A stretch of 64,000 nt of DNA from Sipunculus nudus. Its lineage: Eukaryota; Annelida; Sipuncula; Golfingiida; Sipunculidae. Under the pieces are notes generated by a model. That model was not told the DNA's origin. It worked only from the letters and a program-made list of their open reading frames with translations, and did no database searches. Numbering within the stretch: position 1 is the first letter of the stretch; every line of letters begins with the position of its first letter. The position numbers and the translations under genes were made by a program. Shown here piece after piece: positions 38,492 through 52,600 of this stretch. Location of the stretch: assembly GCA_026874595.1 (NCBI GenBank), contig CM049318.1:10645241-10709240 (forward strand). The letters are read 5' to 3'.

Positions 38492-38734
38492 GAGAATGAC
38501 CGGAGAATATTTTAGAAGAATACCAGATCACCTGGCTTCTTCAACCATGGGTGATTTAAATTACGGATTTAATGTTGTTGTCGCTCATGAACTAAGACGT
38601 ATCATTTCGTCGACTGTGCCATCGTCCGTGTCTAATCCTGTGCGAGACACTAAGCCTTATTCTGGAGTCGACGCTGGCCATGCTCTTGTTATTCCCCCCT
38701 CCCATAAAAACAAAAAAACTCTCCGGTCATTCTC
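38492..38734. repeat. Short inverted repeat pair
   Basis: GAGAATGACCGGAG (38492-38505) and CTCCGGTCATTCTC (38721-38734) are perfect inverted 14-mers 215 bp apart. The DNA between is open for 85 codons without family similarity. It may be a small foldback element. Confidence 0.5.
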
Positions 38735-39019
38735 CAGCCCTAATTGAAATATACTGTAAATGTATTGTAAAATTTATAAATTTTGTGCAAAATTTCCCGT
38801 AACAAAAAATTGATGTATTAAAAAAAAATGAGGATCTAATGCAAACATTCGTTCAGTACTTTTCTGCCTCAGTAGAATGGGAATTAAAGTGATTTGCTTT
38901 GTTTTTCTATCTCTCTGTGCTCATTACAAACTTATCAGAAATGATCAAATAGCTGTCAGAGGAACAACAAACAAAAGACCACTTCACAACAAACAAAAGA
39001 CCACCTCATGGTTTAGCCA

Positions 39020-39440
39020 TTTATATACATGAATAGCTGAGTCCCCATGTAACCCTTCACCACCACACAACACCAGAATTTGAGTCATCTCTTCTCTGTA
39101 TTCACACTCGGACTCAGTCACTTCAGATTGTTTTCCTCTATAGGTCACCCTTATGTCCAATCAGTAACTTCTTCTCTGAACTCAAAGTTTTAGTCTCTGA
39201 AGTTGACCTCAACCTGCCTATAGTGATCATGGGCGATTTTAATATTGACATTTCTAATATAATATATAACACCAAATTGACACAGTTATGTCAACTCTTT
39301 CAATGACCATGGAAATACCATAGATCTTGTCTTAACTAACTGTTTAAATGCCTCAGTTTCAACATTAGAAAACACATGGTCAGATCACAAGATATTATTA
39401 GCAACAATCCCCCATTCTTCAATTCAGATCAAACATGGCA
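39020..39440 (+). mobile_element. LINE endonuclease fragment
   Basis: A plus frame reads LQIVFLYRSPLCPISNFFSE then VDLNLPIVIMGDFNIDIS and, after frameshifts, a TWSDHK-like block. GDFN and SDH are conserved motifs of apurinic-type endonucleases in non-LTR elements. No reverse transcriptase follows. Confidence 0.7.
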
Positions 39441-40281
39441 ACTTCTAATAGCTTAATCTACCATTTCTTCTCTATAGATACTTTTTGAGACATTCTGTTT
39501 CCTCTCCCATTCAGCAACAACTGCTACCCAAAACATATCAGTTTTCTACTTTTCCATAATTATTTTTATTTATTAAATGTGTATATTAAATGCAATATTT
39601 TAGACAAATACTTGTACATATTTGAAATACTGATACTTCTATTTACTTTTCCACTCAACTACATAATTGATACAAAAAAATTACATCTGTCAAAATGAAA
39701 TCTTACAGACCTACATACAACAATGGTGATACATTTATATCTGTCACATTCAGCTGAGTGCCATGACCCATGGGTCCCTTCTTTGACAGTTTTATTGTTA
39801 CCTGTGTGATGCCTAACTGAGAATACACCTACAGTTAGATCACTGGTTCCGTTAATATAATATTTCCATATATGGAAATAACACTGGTAACTTATGATGA
39901 CGAAACGTCATTTGCATGGTGTCATAGACTGGTAGCACACTCCCACTCCTATTGGCCAATCATTTTTTTTTTGCCTGAGAGAAGAAGATTCATAACTTGG
40001 AAGAAACAACCATGCTGGGTCAGGTGAAATTCTTCGGGGTCTCGAAAATTTTTTTTGGTGCACTGATGAGAGTGGGATTGACCTTGAATATTCCCATATT
40101 TGGTGAAAAATATTGATTCTCGGGGGGAGGGGGGGGGGATTGTCTGGGGAATCTGTGGCACTTCAGGAAATGTCTAGTTGTGTATGTTTATATGTATGTG
40201 TGTGTTTCACCTGTGCTTGATTGTGTGTTGTTCTGGATTTTGTGAAACATTACGGAGAGATACAAGTTTGTCAAGGAAGAT

Positions 40282-40470
40282 CCCATTAAAGTCAGTTGTG
40301 GATAAAGAATAGGATGCGGTAACATTGTTTTACCTTGGTAGAGGTATCATGTATACAGAGTCACCATGGTAACCATTCTATCATGTTTTGTCAGGATGTC
40401 TCTCTTACGTAATGTAACCTTACATTTGTAGGGCAAAACAATAATAAGGTGCTGGGGGGTGGTGACCTCA
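40282..40470 (+). repeat. TMEM198 upstream segment shared with 34195-34390
   Basis: Partner of the copy 6.1 kb upstream. It spans the presumed acceptor and 5' UTR of the first coding exon and ends within about 15 bp of the ATG. Confidence 0.75.
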
Positions 40471-40483
40471 GGTCAAGGTCACC
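40461..40483 (+). promoter_or_regulatory. Hairpin directly before the TMEM198 start codon
   Basis: GGTGACCT (40461-40468) and AGGTCACC (40476-40483) are perfect complements around a 7-nt loop, and the ATG follows with no gap. In DNA the same bases contain AGGTCAAGGTCA, a nuclear-receptor-type half-site pair. Which role matters, if any, is unknown. Confidence 0.5.
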
Positions 40484-40676
40484 ATGGATCAGTCTGCAAC
40501 CCGTCGCATGATCATCCGCCAGGTGCCAATCACCCCGGGCAACCCCAGCATCACACTGCCACCCAATGGGAGCGGAGGAGGAGACAAGTGTGGCCGCATT
40601 GAGCTTCGTTACGAGATTGCTCCAGCAGTCATCTGTGCCATGTGTTTTATATTTGGCATTGTCTATACATTTTTTG
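40484..40676 (+). CDS. TMEM198: TMEM198 coding exon 1
   Basis: 64 codons plus one base. Starts MDQSATRRMIIRQVPI and reaches the first membrane span (PAVICAMCFIFGIVYTFF). Donor TTTG|GTAGGT, phase 1. The open frame runs on to 40747, but that part is intron. Confidence 0.9.
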
Positions 40677-43600
40677 GTAGGTTGACCATAGTAATTTTTT
40701 TTCAAATTATAAACGTGCACAAGCACAAACTGAAGATATGTACTTGATATTTTGTGTTAATTAGTATCATAGACTTTTTAAAATTTAAGAAACAATCACG
40801 CAGTCATATAAAAATTAATAAGTGTGCATTCTGTACTTAATAATCTTGAAAGATATAGACCGTCCTATGATCAGATACAGATATAGACATTACAAACCAA
40901 CAAAATATTCTGTTGGCAAAATAATCTACTAGACATTTTCTTCTTAGTCTAGGTGATGCTTAGATGAATATTAAAATGTACTTAAACATTTAAACAAACT
41001 AAGTTGTGATTAAACCTTCTCATACAATACCATTCTTAAGTTTAAAATTTTTGTTTTCCAGGTTACCGCTTTTTTAAGGCGGTGATGTTTTTGACAGGAT
41101 TCATTTTTGGATCTTTGGTCACCTATTTAATCTGCCTAGAGGAAAATCTGCTACCATTCGCTGGTAAAATTGGGGTTGCCATAGCAGCTGGTGTGCTGTG
41201 CGGGCTGATCACAATGTTGGTGCAATACGTGGGCCTGTTCCTGACCGGCTTCCACTTCGGTGTCTTTCTTGCCGTCGCCTCTCTCATCGTCATGGAACAA
41301 TTTTATCATCCTGATTCAAAATGGATTCCCATTGGCATTCTCTGTGGGCTTGGGACATTATGTGCATTATTCAATTTATATTTCCAAAAAGGGTTGACGA
41401 TATTAGGAACTGGCATCTTTGGAGCTGGACTGATGGTAGTTGCGTTGGATTACTATATTGAGAATTTTGCCCTGATGCACTACATACTGGAGCGGATTAA
41501 AGCCGAGCGCTCGCAGCAGATCGTGTGTTGGTTCAGCTGGGTTATACTGGGCCTGTGGCCACTTGCTGCCTTGGTGGGAATAATTGCCCAATGGCGGGTT
41601 ACTGGCAATGGTGTAGACCACAATGAAGGTTTGTACATTGCATTTTTCATGATCACAGGTGGCTGAAAAAAAAAGATTTTTATCAAATTTTTCTTCATAA
41701 TGTAAGCCATAAAACATGAAAACCATGTAACAAATAAAAAATTTGTCTGTCCTTGACCTTTACAATGACAGTGGCTGTGACTCTTAATAATGCCCTATAT
41801 TGGTGAAAATCACAAAAAAAACCAATTTTTCAATGATGGATGAATATTCATGAATTAATTTTAATATATTTTAGGACCATAACCTTTGAAGTACTGCATG
41901 TATTTCCTCAGTTTTGGTACAACTATTGTTGAAACCAGGAAATTGAAGATCTTGAAAGAGTTTGTAAACCTTGAATTTGCGGAAACATATGATTTATTTC
42001 GCATCATCACTTCTGACACTTTGCTCAAAATGTAGTAGCCAAGGTTGCAGACCATTTAAAACACTGATTCTAGGGAAATTATGAATTTCATGAACACCAT
42101 AACTTTTGGGTACTGCTTATTTTCCCTTGAATTTGATACACCCAAATTGTTTCAACCAAATGGTCAGATGAGTTTAAAAACTGGTTACCTTACCCTTCAT
42201 GTAGTCTTCAACAGTAACTTACAATTAATTATATGCCATTTAAATCAGTGAGTGTGTCACATGACTATTGCATGAAAACCCATGTTTTTCTTTGTCATGA
42301 CTATTCTTCTGAATTTTCATATCATTCATTTTAATCAGAGATTAATTTTGCTATGTATGCATTTACAATGTATATGCTTACCAGTAGATAAAATGATATT
42401 TTCAGTGGATCAGGTATACCTGGAAATACAATTAAAAGTTAACCTGATAAAGACAAGCTTGATTACTGATACTTTGCTCATGGTAAATTCTTACATTGTC
42501 ACTTAAATTGTTAATTAGTGTTTATATGGTTTGCAAGAGAATTGCACACACCGTGTCAATGGATGTCTTTACCAAGACTGAAGTGACATACTTGAAATTA
42601 GACAGTTTTCAAATTTAGCATTGAGATTGATAGATGGTTTCATTTTTTATGCCCCCGCCGCAAAGTGGCCGGGGCATATAGTTTTACCCATGTCCATCAT
42701 TCCGAAATAAATCAGTTGTACAGACTTTTTTCCGCAGTGCCTGCAGATATTGGCCTAATTTTTGGTGTGTGGGCAGATAATGACCAGTTACAGATCGAGT
42801 TCGCGTTTCGTCCCGGTTGACCTCTTTTTGACCGTTTAACGGCTCCTAAACTTAGAAAATTTCATGAAAAATAGAAACTTTCATGACAAATACACATGTA
42901 CAGACTTTTTCGCAATGCCTGCAGATATTGGCCTGATTTTTGGTGTGTAGGCAGATAATGACCAGTTACAGATCGAGTTCGCGTTTCGTCCCAGTTGACC
43001 TACTTTTGACCGTTTTACAGCTCCTAAACTTAGAAAATTTCATGAAAAATAGAAACTTTCATGACAAATACACATGTACGACCTTTTTCCCAATGCCTGT
43101 AGATATTGGCCTGATTTTTGGTGTGTAGGCAGATAATGACCAGTTACAGATCGAGTTCGCGTTTCATCCCAGTTGACCAACTTTTGACCGTTTTACGGCT
43201 CCTTAACTTAGAAAATTTCATGAAAAATATAAATTTTCATGACAACTACACATGTACTGACTTTTTTTCGCAATGCCTGCAGATATTGGCCTGATTTTTT
43301 GTGTGTGGGTAGATAATGACCAGTTACAGATCGAGTTCGCGTTTCGTCCCAGTTGACCTACTTTTGTATGTTTTACGGCCCCTTAACTTAGAAAATTTCA
43401 TGAAAAATATAAATTTTCATGACAAATACACATGTACGGACTTTTTTTCGCAGTGCCTGCAGATATTGGCCTGATTTTTGGTGTGTAGGCAGATAATGAC
43501 CAGTTACAGATCGAGTTCGCGTTTCGTCCACGTTGACCTACTTTTGACCGTTTTACAGCTCCTAAACTTAGAAAATTTCATGAAAAATAGAAACTTTCAT

Positions 43601-46600
43601 GACAAATACACATGTACGGACCTTTTTCGCAATGCCTGTAGATATTGGCCTGATTTTTGGTGTGTAGGCAGATAATGACCAGTTACAGATCGAGTTCGCG
43701 TTTCGTCCCAGTTGACCAACTTTTGACCGTTTTACGGCTCCTTAACTTAGAAAATTTCATGAAAAATATAAATTTTCATGACAAATACACATGTACGGAC
43801 TTTTTTTCGCAATGCCTGCAGATATTGGCCTGATTTTTTGTGTGTGGGTAGATAATGACCAGTTACAGATCGAGTTCGCGTTTCGTCCCAGTTGACCTAC
43901 TTTTGTATGTTTTATGGCCCCTTAACTTAGAAAATTTCATGAAAAATATAAATTTTCATGACAAATACACATGTACGGACTTTTTTTCGCAGTGCCTGCA
44001 GATATTGGCCTGATTTTTGGTGTGTGGGCAGATAATGACCAGTTACAGATAGAGTTTGCATTTCGTCCCAGTTGACCTACTTTTGACCGTTTTACAGCTC
44101 CTGAACATAGAAAAATTTATGAAAAAAATAAATTTTCATGAAAAATACGCATGTACTGACTTTTTTTGCAATACCTGCAGATATTAGCCTGATTTTTTGT
44201 GTGTAGGCAGATAATGACCAGTTTCAGATCGAGTTCATGTTTTGTCCCAGTTGACCTACTTTTGACTGTTTGACGGTGCTCTAACATAGAAAATCTCATA
44301 AAAAAGTGCACATGTACGGACTTGTTTTCGCAATGCCTGCAGATACGGGCCTCATTTTTGGTGTGTAGGCAGATAATGACCAGTTACAGATCAAGTTCTT
44401 GTTTTGTCTCAGTTGACCTACTTTTGACCATTTGACTGCTCCTGAACATAGAAAGTTTCATGAAAAATAGAAATTTTCATAACAAATGCATATGTACCGA
44501 CTTTTTTCCTCAATGCCTGCAGATACCACCCTGATTTTTTACGTGTAGGCAGATAATGATAGTTACAGATCGAGTTTGCGTTTCATCCCGGTTGACCTAC
44601 TTTTGATTGTTTTACGGCTCCTAAACATAGAAAATTTCATGAAAGACAGAAATTTTTATGGAAAATGCACATGTATGGATTTTTTTTCACAGTGCCTGCA
44701 GATACTGGCCTGATTTTGGTGTGTTGCTTGATAATGACCCGTAACAGATCGAGTTTGCATTTTGCCCTTGTTGACCTACTTTTGACCATATGACCCCTCC
44801 TGAACTTTTTATGCCCCCGCCACAAAGTGGCCGGGGCATATAGTTTTACCCATGTCCGTCATTCTGTCATTCTGTCATTCCGTCATTCCGAAATCAAACA
44901 GTTGTACGGACTTTTTTTCGCAATGCCTGCAGATATTGGCCTGATTTTTGGTGTGTTGGCAGATAATGACCAGTTCGCGTTCGCGTTTCATCCCGGTTGA
45001 CCTACTTTTGACCGTTTTGCGGCCCCTAATCTTAAAAAATTTCATGAAAAATAGAAATTTTCATGACAAATACACATGTACGGACTTTTTTTCGCAATGC
45101 CTGCAGATATTGGCCTGATTTTTGGTGTGTGGGCAGATAATGACCAGTTACAGATCGAGTTCGTGTTTGGTCCTGGTTGACCTACTTTTGACCGTTTTAC
45201 GGCTCCTAAACTTAGAAAATTTCATGAAAAATAGAAATTTTCATGACAAATACACATGTACGGACTTTATTTCGCAATGCCTGCAGATATTGGCCTGATT
45301 TTTGGTGTGTGGGCAGATAATGACCAATTACAGATCCAGTTCGCGTTTCGTCCCAGTTGACCTACTTTTGACCGTTTTACGGCTCCTAATCTTAGAAAAT
45401 TTCATGAAAAATAGAAATTTTCATGACAAATACACATGTACGGACTTTTTTTCCCAATGCCTGCAGATATTGGCCTGATTTTTTGTGTGTGGGCAGATAA
45501 TGACCAGTTACAGATCGAGTTCGTGTTTGATCCTGGTTGACCTACTTTTGACCGTTTTACGGCTCCTAAACTTAGAAAATTTCATGAAAAATAGAAATTT
45601 TCATGACAAATACACATGTACGGACTTTATTTCGCAATGCCTGCAGATATTGGCCTGATTTTTGGTGTGTAGGCAGATAATGACCAGTTACAGATCGAGT
45701 TCGCGTTTCGTCCCAGTTGACCTACTTTTGACCGTTTTACAGCTCCTAAACTTAGAAAATTTCATGAAAAATAGAAACTTTCATGACAAATACACATGTA
45801 CGACCTTTTTCGCAATGCCTGTAGATATTGGCCTGATTTTTGGTGTGTAGGCAGATAATGACCAGTTACAGATCGAGTTCGCGTTTCATCCCAGTTGACC
45901 AACTTTTGACCGTTTTACGGCTCCTTAACTTAGAAAATTTCATGAAAAATATAAATTTTCATGACAACTACACATGTACTGACTTTTTTTCGCAATGCCT
46001 GCAGATATTGGCCTGATTTTTTGTGTGTGGGTAGATAATGACCAGTTACAGATCGAGTTCGCGTTTCGTCCCAGTTGACCTACTTTTGTATGTTTTACGG
46101 CCCCTTAACTTAGAAAATTTCATGAAAAATATAAATTTTCATGACAAATACACATGTACGGACTTTTTTTCGCAGTGCCTGCAGATATTGGCCTGATTTT
46201 TGGTGTGTAGGCAGATAATGACCAGTTACAGATCGAGTTCGCGTTTCGTCCACGTTGACCTACTTTTGACCGTTTTACAGCTCCTAAACTTAGAAAATTT
46301 CATGAAAAATAGAAACTTTCATGAAAAATACACATGTACGGACCTTTTTCGCAATGCCTGTAGATATTGGCCTGATTTTTGGTGTGTAGGCAGATAATGA
46401 CCAGTTACAGATCGAGTTCGCGTTTCGTCCCAGTTGACCAACTTTTGACCGTTTTACGGCTCCTTAACTTAGAAAATTTCATGAAAAATATAAATTTTCA
46501 TGACAAATACACATGTACGGACTTTTTTTCGCAATGCCTGCAGATATTGGCCTGATTTTTTGTGTGTGGGTAGATAATGACCAGTTACAGATCGAGTTCG

Positions 46601-49600
46601 CGTTTCGTCCCAGTTGACCTACTTTTGTATGTTTTATGGCCCCTTAACTTAGAAAATTTCATGAAAAATATAAATTTTCATGACAAATACACATGTACGG
46701 ACTTTTTTTCGCAGTGCCTGCAGATATTGGCCTGATTTTTGGTGTGTGGGCAGATAATGACCAGTTACAGATAGAGTTTGCATTTCGTCCCAGTTGACCT
46801 ACTTTTGACCGTTTTACAGCTCCTGAACATAGAAAAATTTATGAAAAAAATAAATTTTCATGAAAAATACGCATGTACTGACTTTTTTTGCAATACCTGC
46901 AGATATTAGCCTGATTTTTTGTGTGTAGGCAGATAATGACCAGTTTCAGATCGAGTTCATGTTTTGTCCCAGTTGACCTACTTTTGACTGTTTGACGGTG
47001 CTCTAACATAGAAAATCTCATAAAAAAGTGCACATGTACGGACTTGTTTTCGCAATGCCTGCAGATACGGGCCTCATTTTTGGTGTGTAGGCAGATAATG
47101 ACCAGTTACAGATCAAGTTCTTGTTTTGTCTCAGTTGACCTACTTTTGACCATTTGACTGCTCCTGAACATAGAAAGTTTCATGAAAAATAGAAATTTTC
47201 ATAACAAATGCATATGTACCGACTTTTTTCCTCAATGCCTGCAGATACCACCCTGATTTTTTACGTGTAGGCAGATAATGATAGTTACAGATCGAGTTTG
47301 CGTTTCATCCCGGTTGACCTACTTTTGATTGTTTTACGGCTCCTAAACATAGAAAATTTCATGAAAGACAGAAATTTTTATGGAAAATGCACATGTATGG
47401 ATTTTTTTTCACAGTGCCTGCAGATACTGGCCTGATTTTGGTGTGTTGCTTGATAATGACCCGTAACAGATCGAGTTTGCATTTTGCCCTTGTTGACCTA
47501 CTTTTGACCATATGACCCCTCCTGAACTTTTTATGCCCCCGCCACAAAGTGGCCGGGGCATATAGTTTTACCCATGTCCGTCATTCTGTCATTCTGTCAT
47601 TCCGTCATTCCGAAATCAAACAGTTGTACGGACTTTTTTTCGCAATGCCTGCAGATATTGGCCTGATTTTTGGTGTGTTGGCAGATAATGACCAGTTCGC
47701 GTTCGCGTTTCATCCCGGTTGACCTACTTTTGACCGTTTTGCGGCCCCTAATCTTAAAAAATTTCATGAAAAATAGAAATTTTCATGACAAATACACATG
47801 TACGGACTTTTTTTCGCAATGCCTGCAGATATTGGCCTGATTTTTGGTGTGTGGGCAGATAATGACCAGTTACAGATCGAGTTCGTGTTTGGTCCTGGTT
47901 GACCTACTTTTGACCGTTTTACGGCTCCTAAACTTAGAAAATTTCATGAAAAATAGAAATTTTCATGACAAATACACATGTACGGACTTTATTTCGCAAT
48001 GCCTGCAGATATTGGCCTGATTTTTGGTGTGTGGGCAGATAATGACCAATTACAGATCCAGTTCGCGTTTCGTCCCAGTTGACCTACTTTTGACCGTTTT
48101 ACGGCTCCTAATCTTAGAAAATTTCATGAAAAATAGAAATTTTCATGACAAATACACATGTACGGACTTTTTTTCCCAATGCCTGCAGATATTGGCCTGA
48201 TTTTTTGTGTGTGGGCAGATAATGACCAGTTACAGATCGAGTTCGTGTTTGATCCTGGTTGACCTACTTTTGACCGTTTTACGGCTCCTAAACTTAGAAA
48301 ATTTCATGAAAAATAGAAATTTTCATGACAAATACACATGTACGGACTTTATTTCGCAATGCCTGCAGATATTGGCCTGATTTTTGGTGTGGGCAGATAA
48401 TGACCAGTTACAGATCAAGTTCGCCTTTCGTCCTGGTTGACCTACTTTTGACCGTTTTACGGCTCCTAAACTTAGAAATATTCATGAAAAATAGAAACTT
48501 TCATGACAAATACACATGTACGACCTTTTTCGCAATGCCTGTAGATATTGGCCTGATTTTTGGTGTGTAGGCAGATAATGACCAGTTACAGATCGAGTTC
48601 GCGTTTCATCCCAGTTGACCAACTTTTGACCGTTTTACGGCTCCTTAACTTAGAAAATTTCATGAAAAATATAAATTTTCATGACAACTACACATGTACT
48701 GACTTTTTTTCGCAATGCCTGCAGATATTGGCCTGATTTTTTGTGTGTGGGTAGATAATGACCAGTTACAGATCGAGTTCGCGTTTCGTCCCAGTTGACC
48801 TACTTTTGTATGTTTTACGGCCCCTTAACTTAGAAAATTTCATGAAAAATATAAATTTTCATGACAAATACACATGTACGGACTTTTTTTCGCAGTGCCT
48901 GCAGATATTGGCCTGATTTTTGGTGTGTAGGCAGATAATGACCAGTTACAGATCGAGTTCGCGTTTCGTCCACGTTGACCTACTTTTGACCGTTTTACAG
49001 CTCCTAAACTTAGAAAATTTCATGAAAAATAGAAACTTTCATGACAAATACACATGTACGGACCTTTTTCGCAATGCCTGTAGATATTGGCCTGATTTTT
49101 GGTGTGTAGGCAGATAATGACCAGTTACAGATCGAGTTCGCGTTTCGTCCCAGTTGACCAACTTTTGACCGTTTTACGGCTCCTTAACTTAGAAAATTTC
49201 ATGAAAAATATAAATTTTCATGACAAATAAACATGTACGGACTTTTTTTTCGCAATGCCTGCAGATATTTGCCTGATTTTTTGTGTGTGGGTAGATAATG
49301 ACCAGTTACAGATCGAGTTCGCGTTTCGTCCCAGTTGACCTACTTTTGTATGTTTTATGGCCCCTTAACTTAGAAAATTTCATGAAAAATATAAATTTTC
49401 ATGACAAATACACATGTACGGACTTTTTTTCGCAGTGCCTGCAGATATTGGCCTGATTTTTGGTGTGTGGGCAGATAATGACCAGTTACAGATAGAGTTT
49501 GCATTTCGTCCCAGTTGACCTACTTTTGACCGTTTTACAGCTCCTGAACATAGAAAAATTTATGAAAAAAATAAATTTTCATGAAAAATACGCATGTACT

Positions 49601-52600
49601 GACTTTTTTTGCAATACCTGCAGATATTAGCCTGATTTTTTGTGTGTAGGCAGATAATGACCAGTTTCAGATCGAGTTCATGTTTTGTCCCAGTTGACCT
49701 ACTTTTGACTGTTTGACGGTGCTCTAACATAGAAAATCTCATAAAAAAGTGCACATGTACGGACTTGTTTTCGCAATGCCTGCAGATACGGGCCTCATTT
49801 TTGGTGTGTAGGCAGATAATGACCAGTTACAGATCAAGTTCTTGTTTTGTCTCAGTTGACCTACTTTTGACCATTTGACTGCTCCTGAACATAGAAAGTT
49901 TCATGAAAAATAGAAATTTTCATAACAAATGCATATGTACCGACTTTTTTCCTCAATGCCTGCAGATACCACCCTGATTTTTTACGTGTAGGCAGATAAT
50001 GATAGTTACAGATCGAGTTTGCGTTTCATCCCGGTTGACCTACTTTTGATTGTTTTACGGCTCCTAAACATAGAAAATTTCATGAAAGACAGAAATTTTT
50101 ATGGAAAATGCACATGTATGGATTTTTTTTTCACAGTGCCTGCAGATACTGGCCTGATTTTGGTGTGTTGCTTGATAATGACCCGTAACAGATCGAGTTT
50201 GCATTTTGCCCTTGTTGACCTACTTTTGACCATATGACCCCTCCTGAACTTTTTATGCCCCCGCCACAAAGTGGCCGGGGCATATAGTTTTACCCATGTC
50301 CGTCATTCTGTCATTCTGTCATTCCGTCATTCCGAAATCAAACAGTTGTACGGACTTTTTTTCGCAATGCCTGCAGATATTGGCCTGATTTTTGGTGTGT
50401 TGGCAGATAATGACCAGTTCGCGTTCGCGTTTCATCCCGGTTGACCTACTTTTGACCGTTTTGCGGCCCCTAATCTTAAAAAATTTCATGAAAAATAGAA
50501 ATTTTCATGACAAATACACATGTACGGACTTTTTTTCGCAATGCCTGCAGATATTGGCCTGATTTTTGGTGTGTGGGCAGATAATGACCAGTTACAGATA
50601 GAGTTCGTGTTTGGTCCTGGTTGACCTACTTTTGACCGTTTTACGGCTCCTAAACTTAGAAAATTTCATGAAAAATAGAAATTTTCATGACAAATACACA
50701 TGTACGGACTTTATTTCGCAATGCCTGCAGATATTGGCCTGATTTTTGGTGTGTGGGCAGATAATGACCAATTACAGATCCAGTTCGCGTTTCGTCCCAG
50801 TTGACCTACTTTTGACCGTTTTACGGCTCCTAATCTTAGAAAATTTCATGAAAAATAGAAATTTTCATGACAAATACACATGTACGGACTTTTTTTCCCA
50901 ATGCCTGCAGATATTGGCCTGATTTTTTGTGTGTGGGCAGATAATGACCAGTTACAGATCGAGTTCGTGTTTGATCCTGGTTGACCTACTTTTGACCGTT
51001 TTACGGCTCCTAAACTTAGAAAATTTCATGAAAAATAGAAATTTTCATGACAAATACACATGTACGGACTTTATTTCGCAATGCCTGCAGATATTGGCCT
51101 GATTTTTGGTGTGGGCAGATAATGACCAGTTACAGATCAAGTTCGCCTTTCGTCCTGGTTGACCTACTTTTGACCGTTTTACGGCTCCTAAACTTAGAAA
51201 TATTCATGAAAAATAGAAATTTTCATGACAAATACACATGTACAGCCATTTTTAGCCCTCAGCTCATAGGCTGATGGGCTATTTTCGTCACCCAAGCTGT
51301 CTGTCTGTCCATCTGTCTGTCCGGTGTCTGTCCGTCCGTCCCGCGTCTGTTAACTTTTACCTTGTGAGCGGGATATCTCTAAAAGGATTCACTGTTGGAA
51401 TTTTATTTCATCAGTGAAGATGTATATCGATAAAATCTCGGTCAAGTTCGAAGATGGGTGACCTTGACCCATTTTTCTACATTTTATAGCTAATTATAGA
51501 AAAACACTCAGAAGTTTATATCTCAGGAACCATTGTGTGGATTTTCACAAAACTTACTATGATCATTGGGACTGATGGTCTGTATGTGCTGCACAATTTT
51601 GGTGGCGCCACCTGCAATTTCTGATTTTTTAATGAAATTTTATTTTTGGCCTTTTGTGCAGGATATCTCCAAAGGTATTCAACACAGGAACTTCATTTCT
51701 TCAGTGCTATTGCATTATATTTACAAAATCTTGGTCAAGTTCAAAGATGGGTGATCTTGACCTACTTTTCAAGGTCACAGAGCTTAGTATAGAAAAAAAC
51801 TTAGGAGCTTATTTCTCAGGAAGCATTTGGTGGATTGTTATGAAACATGGTATATGCCTCTCCAATTTAAATTTATAAATGATTATCAACTTTTGCTAAT
51901 ATTCTTGTTTCGCAATACAATGCTTACAGATACTGGCCTAATGTTAGGTCTGTGGGCGCATAATGACCACTTACAGATCGAGTTCGCGTTTCGTCCCAGT
52001 CAACCTATTTTTCACCATATGACAGATCCTGAACATAGAAAATTTCATGAAAGACAGAAATTTTCATGAAAAATGCACATATATGGACTTTTTTTCACAA
52101 TGCCTGCAGATACTGGCCTGATTTTTGGTGTGTTGCTTGATAATGACCCTTTACAGATCGAGTTTGCATTTTGCCCTTGTTGACCTACTTTTGACCATAC
52201 AACACTTCCTGAACTTAAAAAATTTTACAAAATTTAACAAATGTTTCTAATTTGCCCCAGGCGGGGGCATTCGTGTCGTTCCGAAACATCTAGTTTTTTC
52301 AAAATTTAACAATTGTTTGTAATTTGCCCGAGGCGGGGACATTTGTGTCGTTCCAACACATCTAGTTATTGATATTATTTTAAAGGTTTACATATAAAAT
52401 AATAAGAAATAAAAAACAAAGCCATAGTTTATTAATATATGTTATTGAACAATACATCCACATACATACAAGTACCTAAATTCAGGGGAAATTGACTTTG
52501 TTTGGTAACAGACCTTGCAAGACATTGTACTGGTGGTCAGTCACTCATTGTAACCAACACATGATAAATTTCCATCTAAATTTAGGCACCCAGACTTTAT

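Noticed and set aside
38490-38747. 85-codon frame as a small gene
   Set aside because: It coincides with a pair of inverted 14-mers and has no family signature, Kozak context of note or splice partners.
42643-51245. Regular array resembling a CRISPR or a multigene cluster
   Set aside because: There are no unique spacers between short repeats, the monomers are ~180 bp, and the context is a eukaryotic intron.
42940-51274. Recurring 62-81 codon frames such as the one starting MVCRQIMTSYRSSSRF
   Set aside because: They repeat with the satellite monomers, occur on both strands and have no domain signature.
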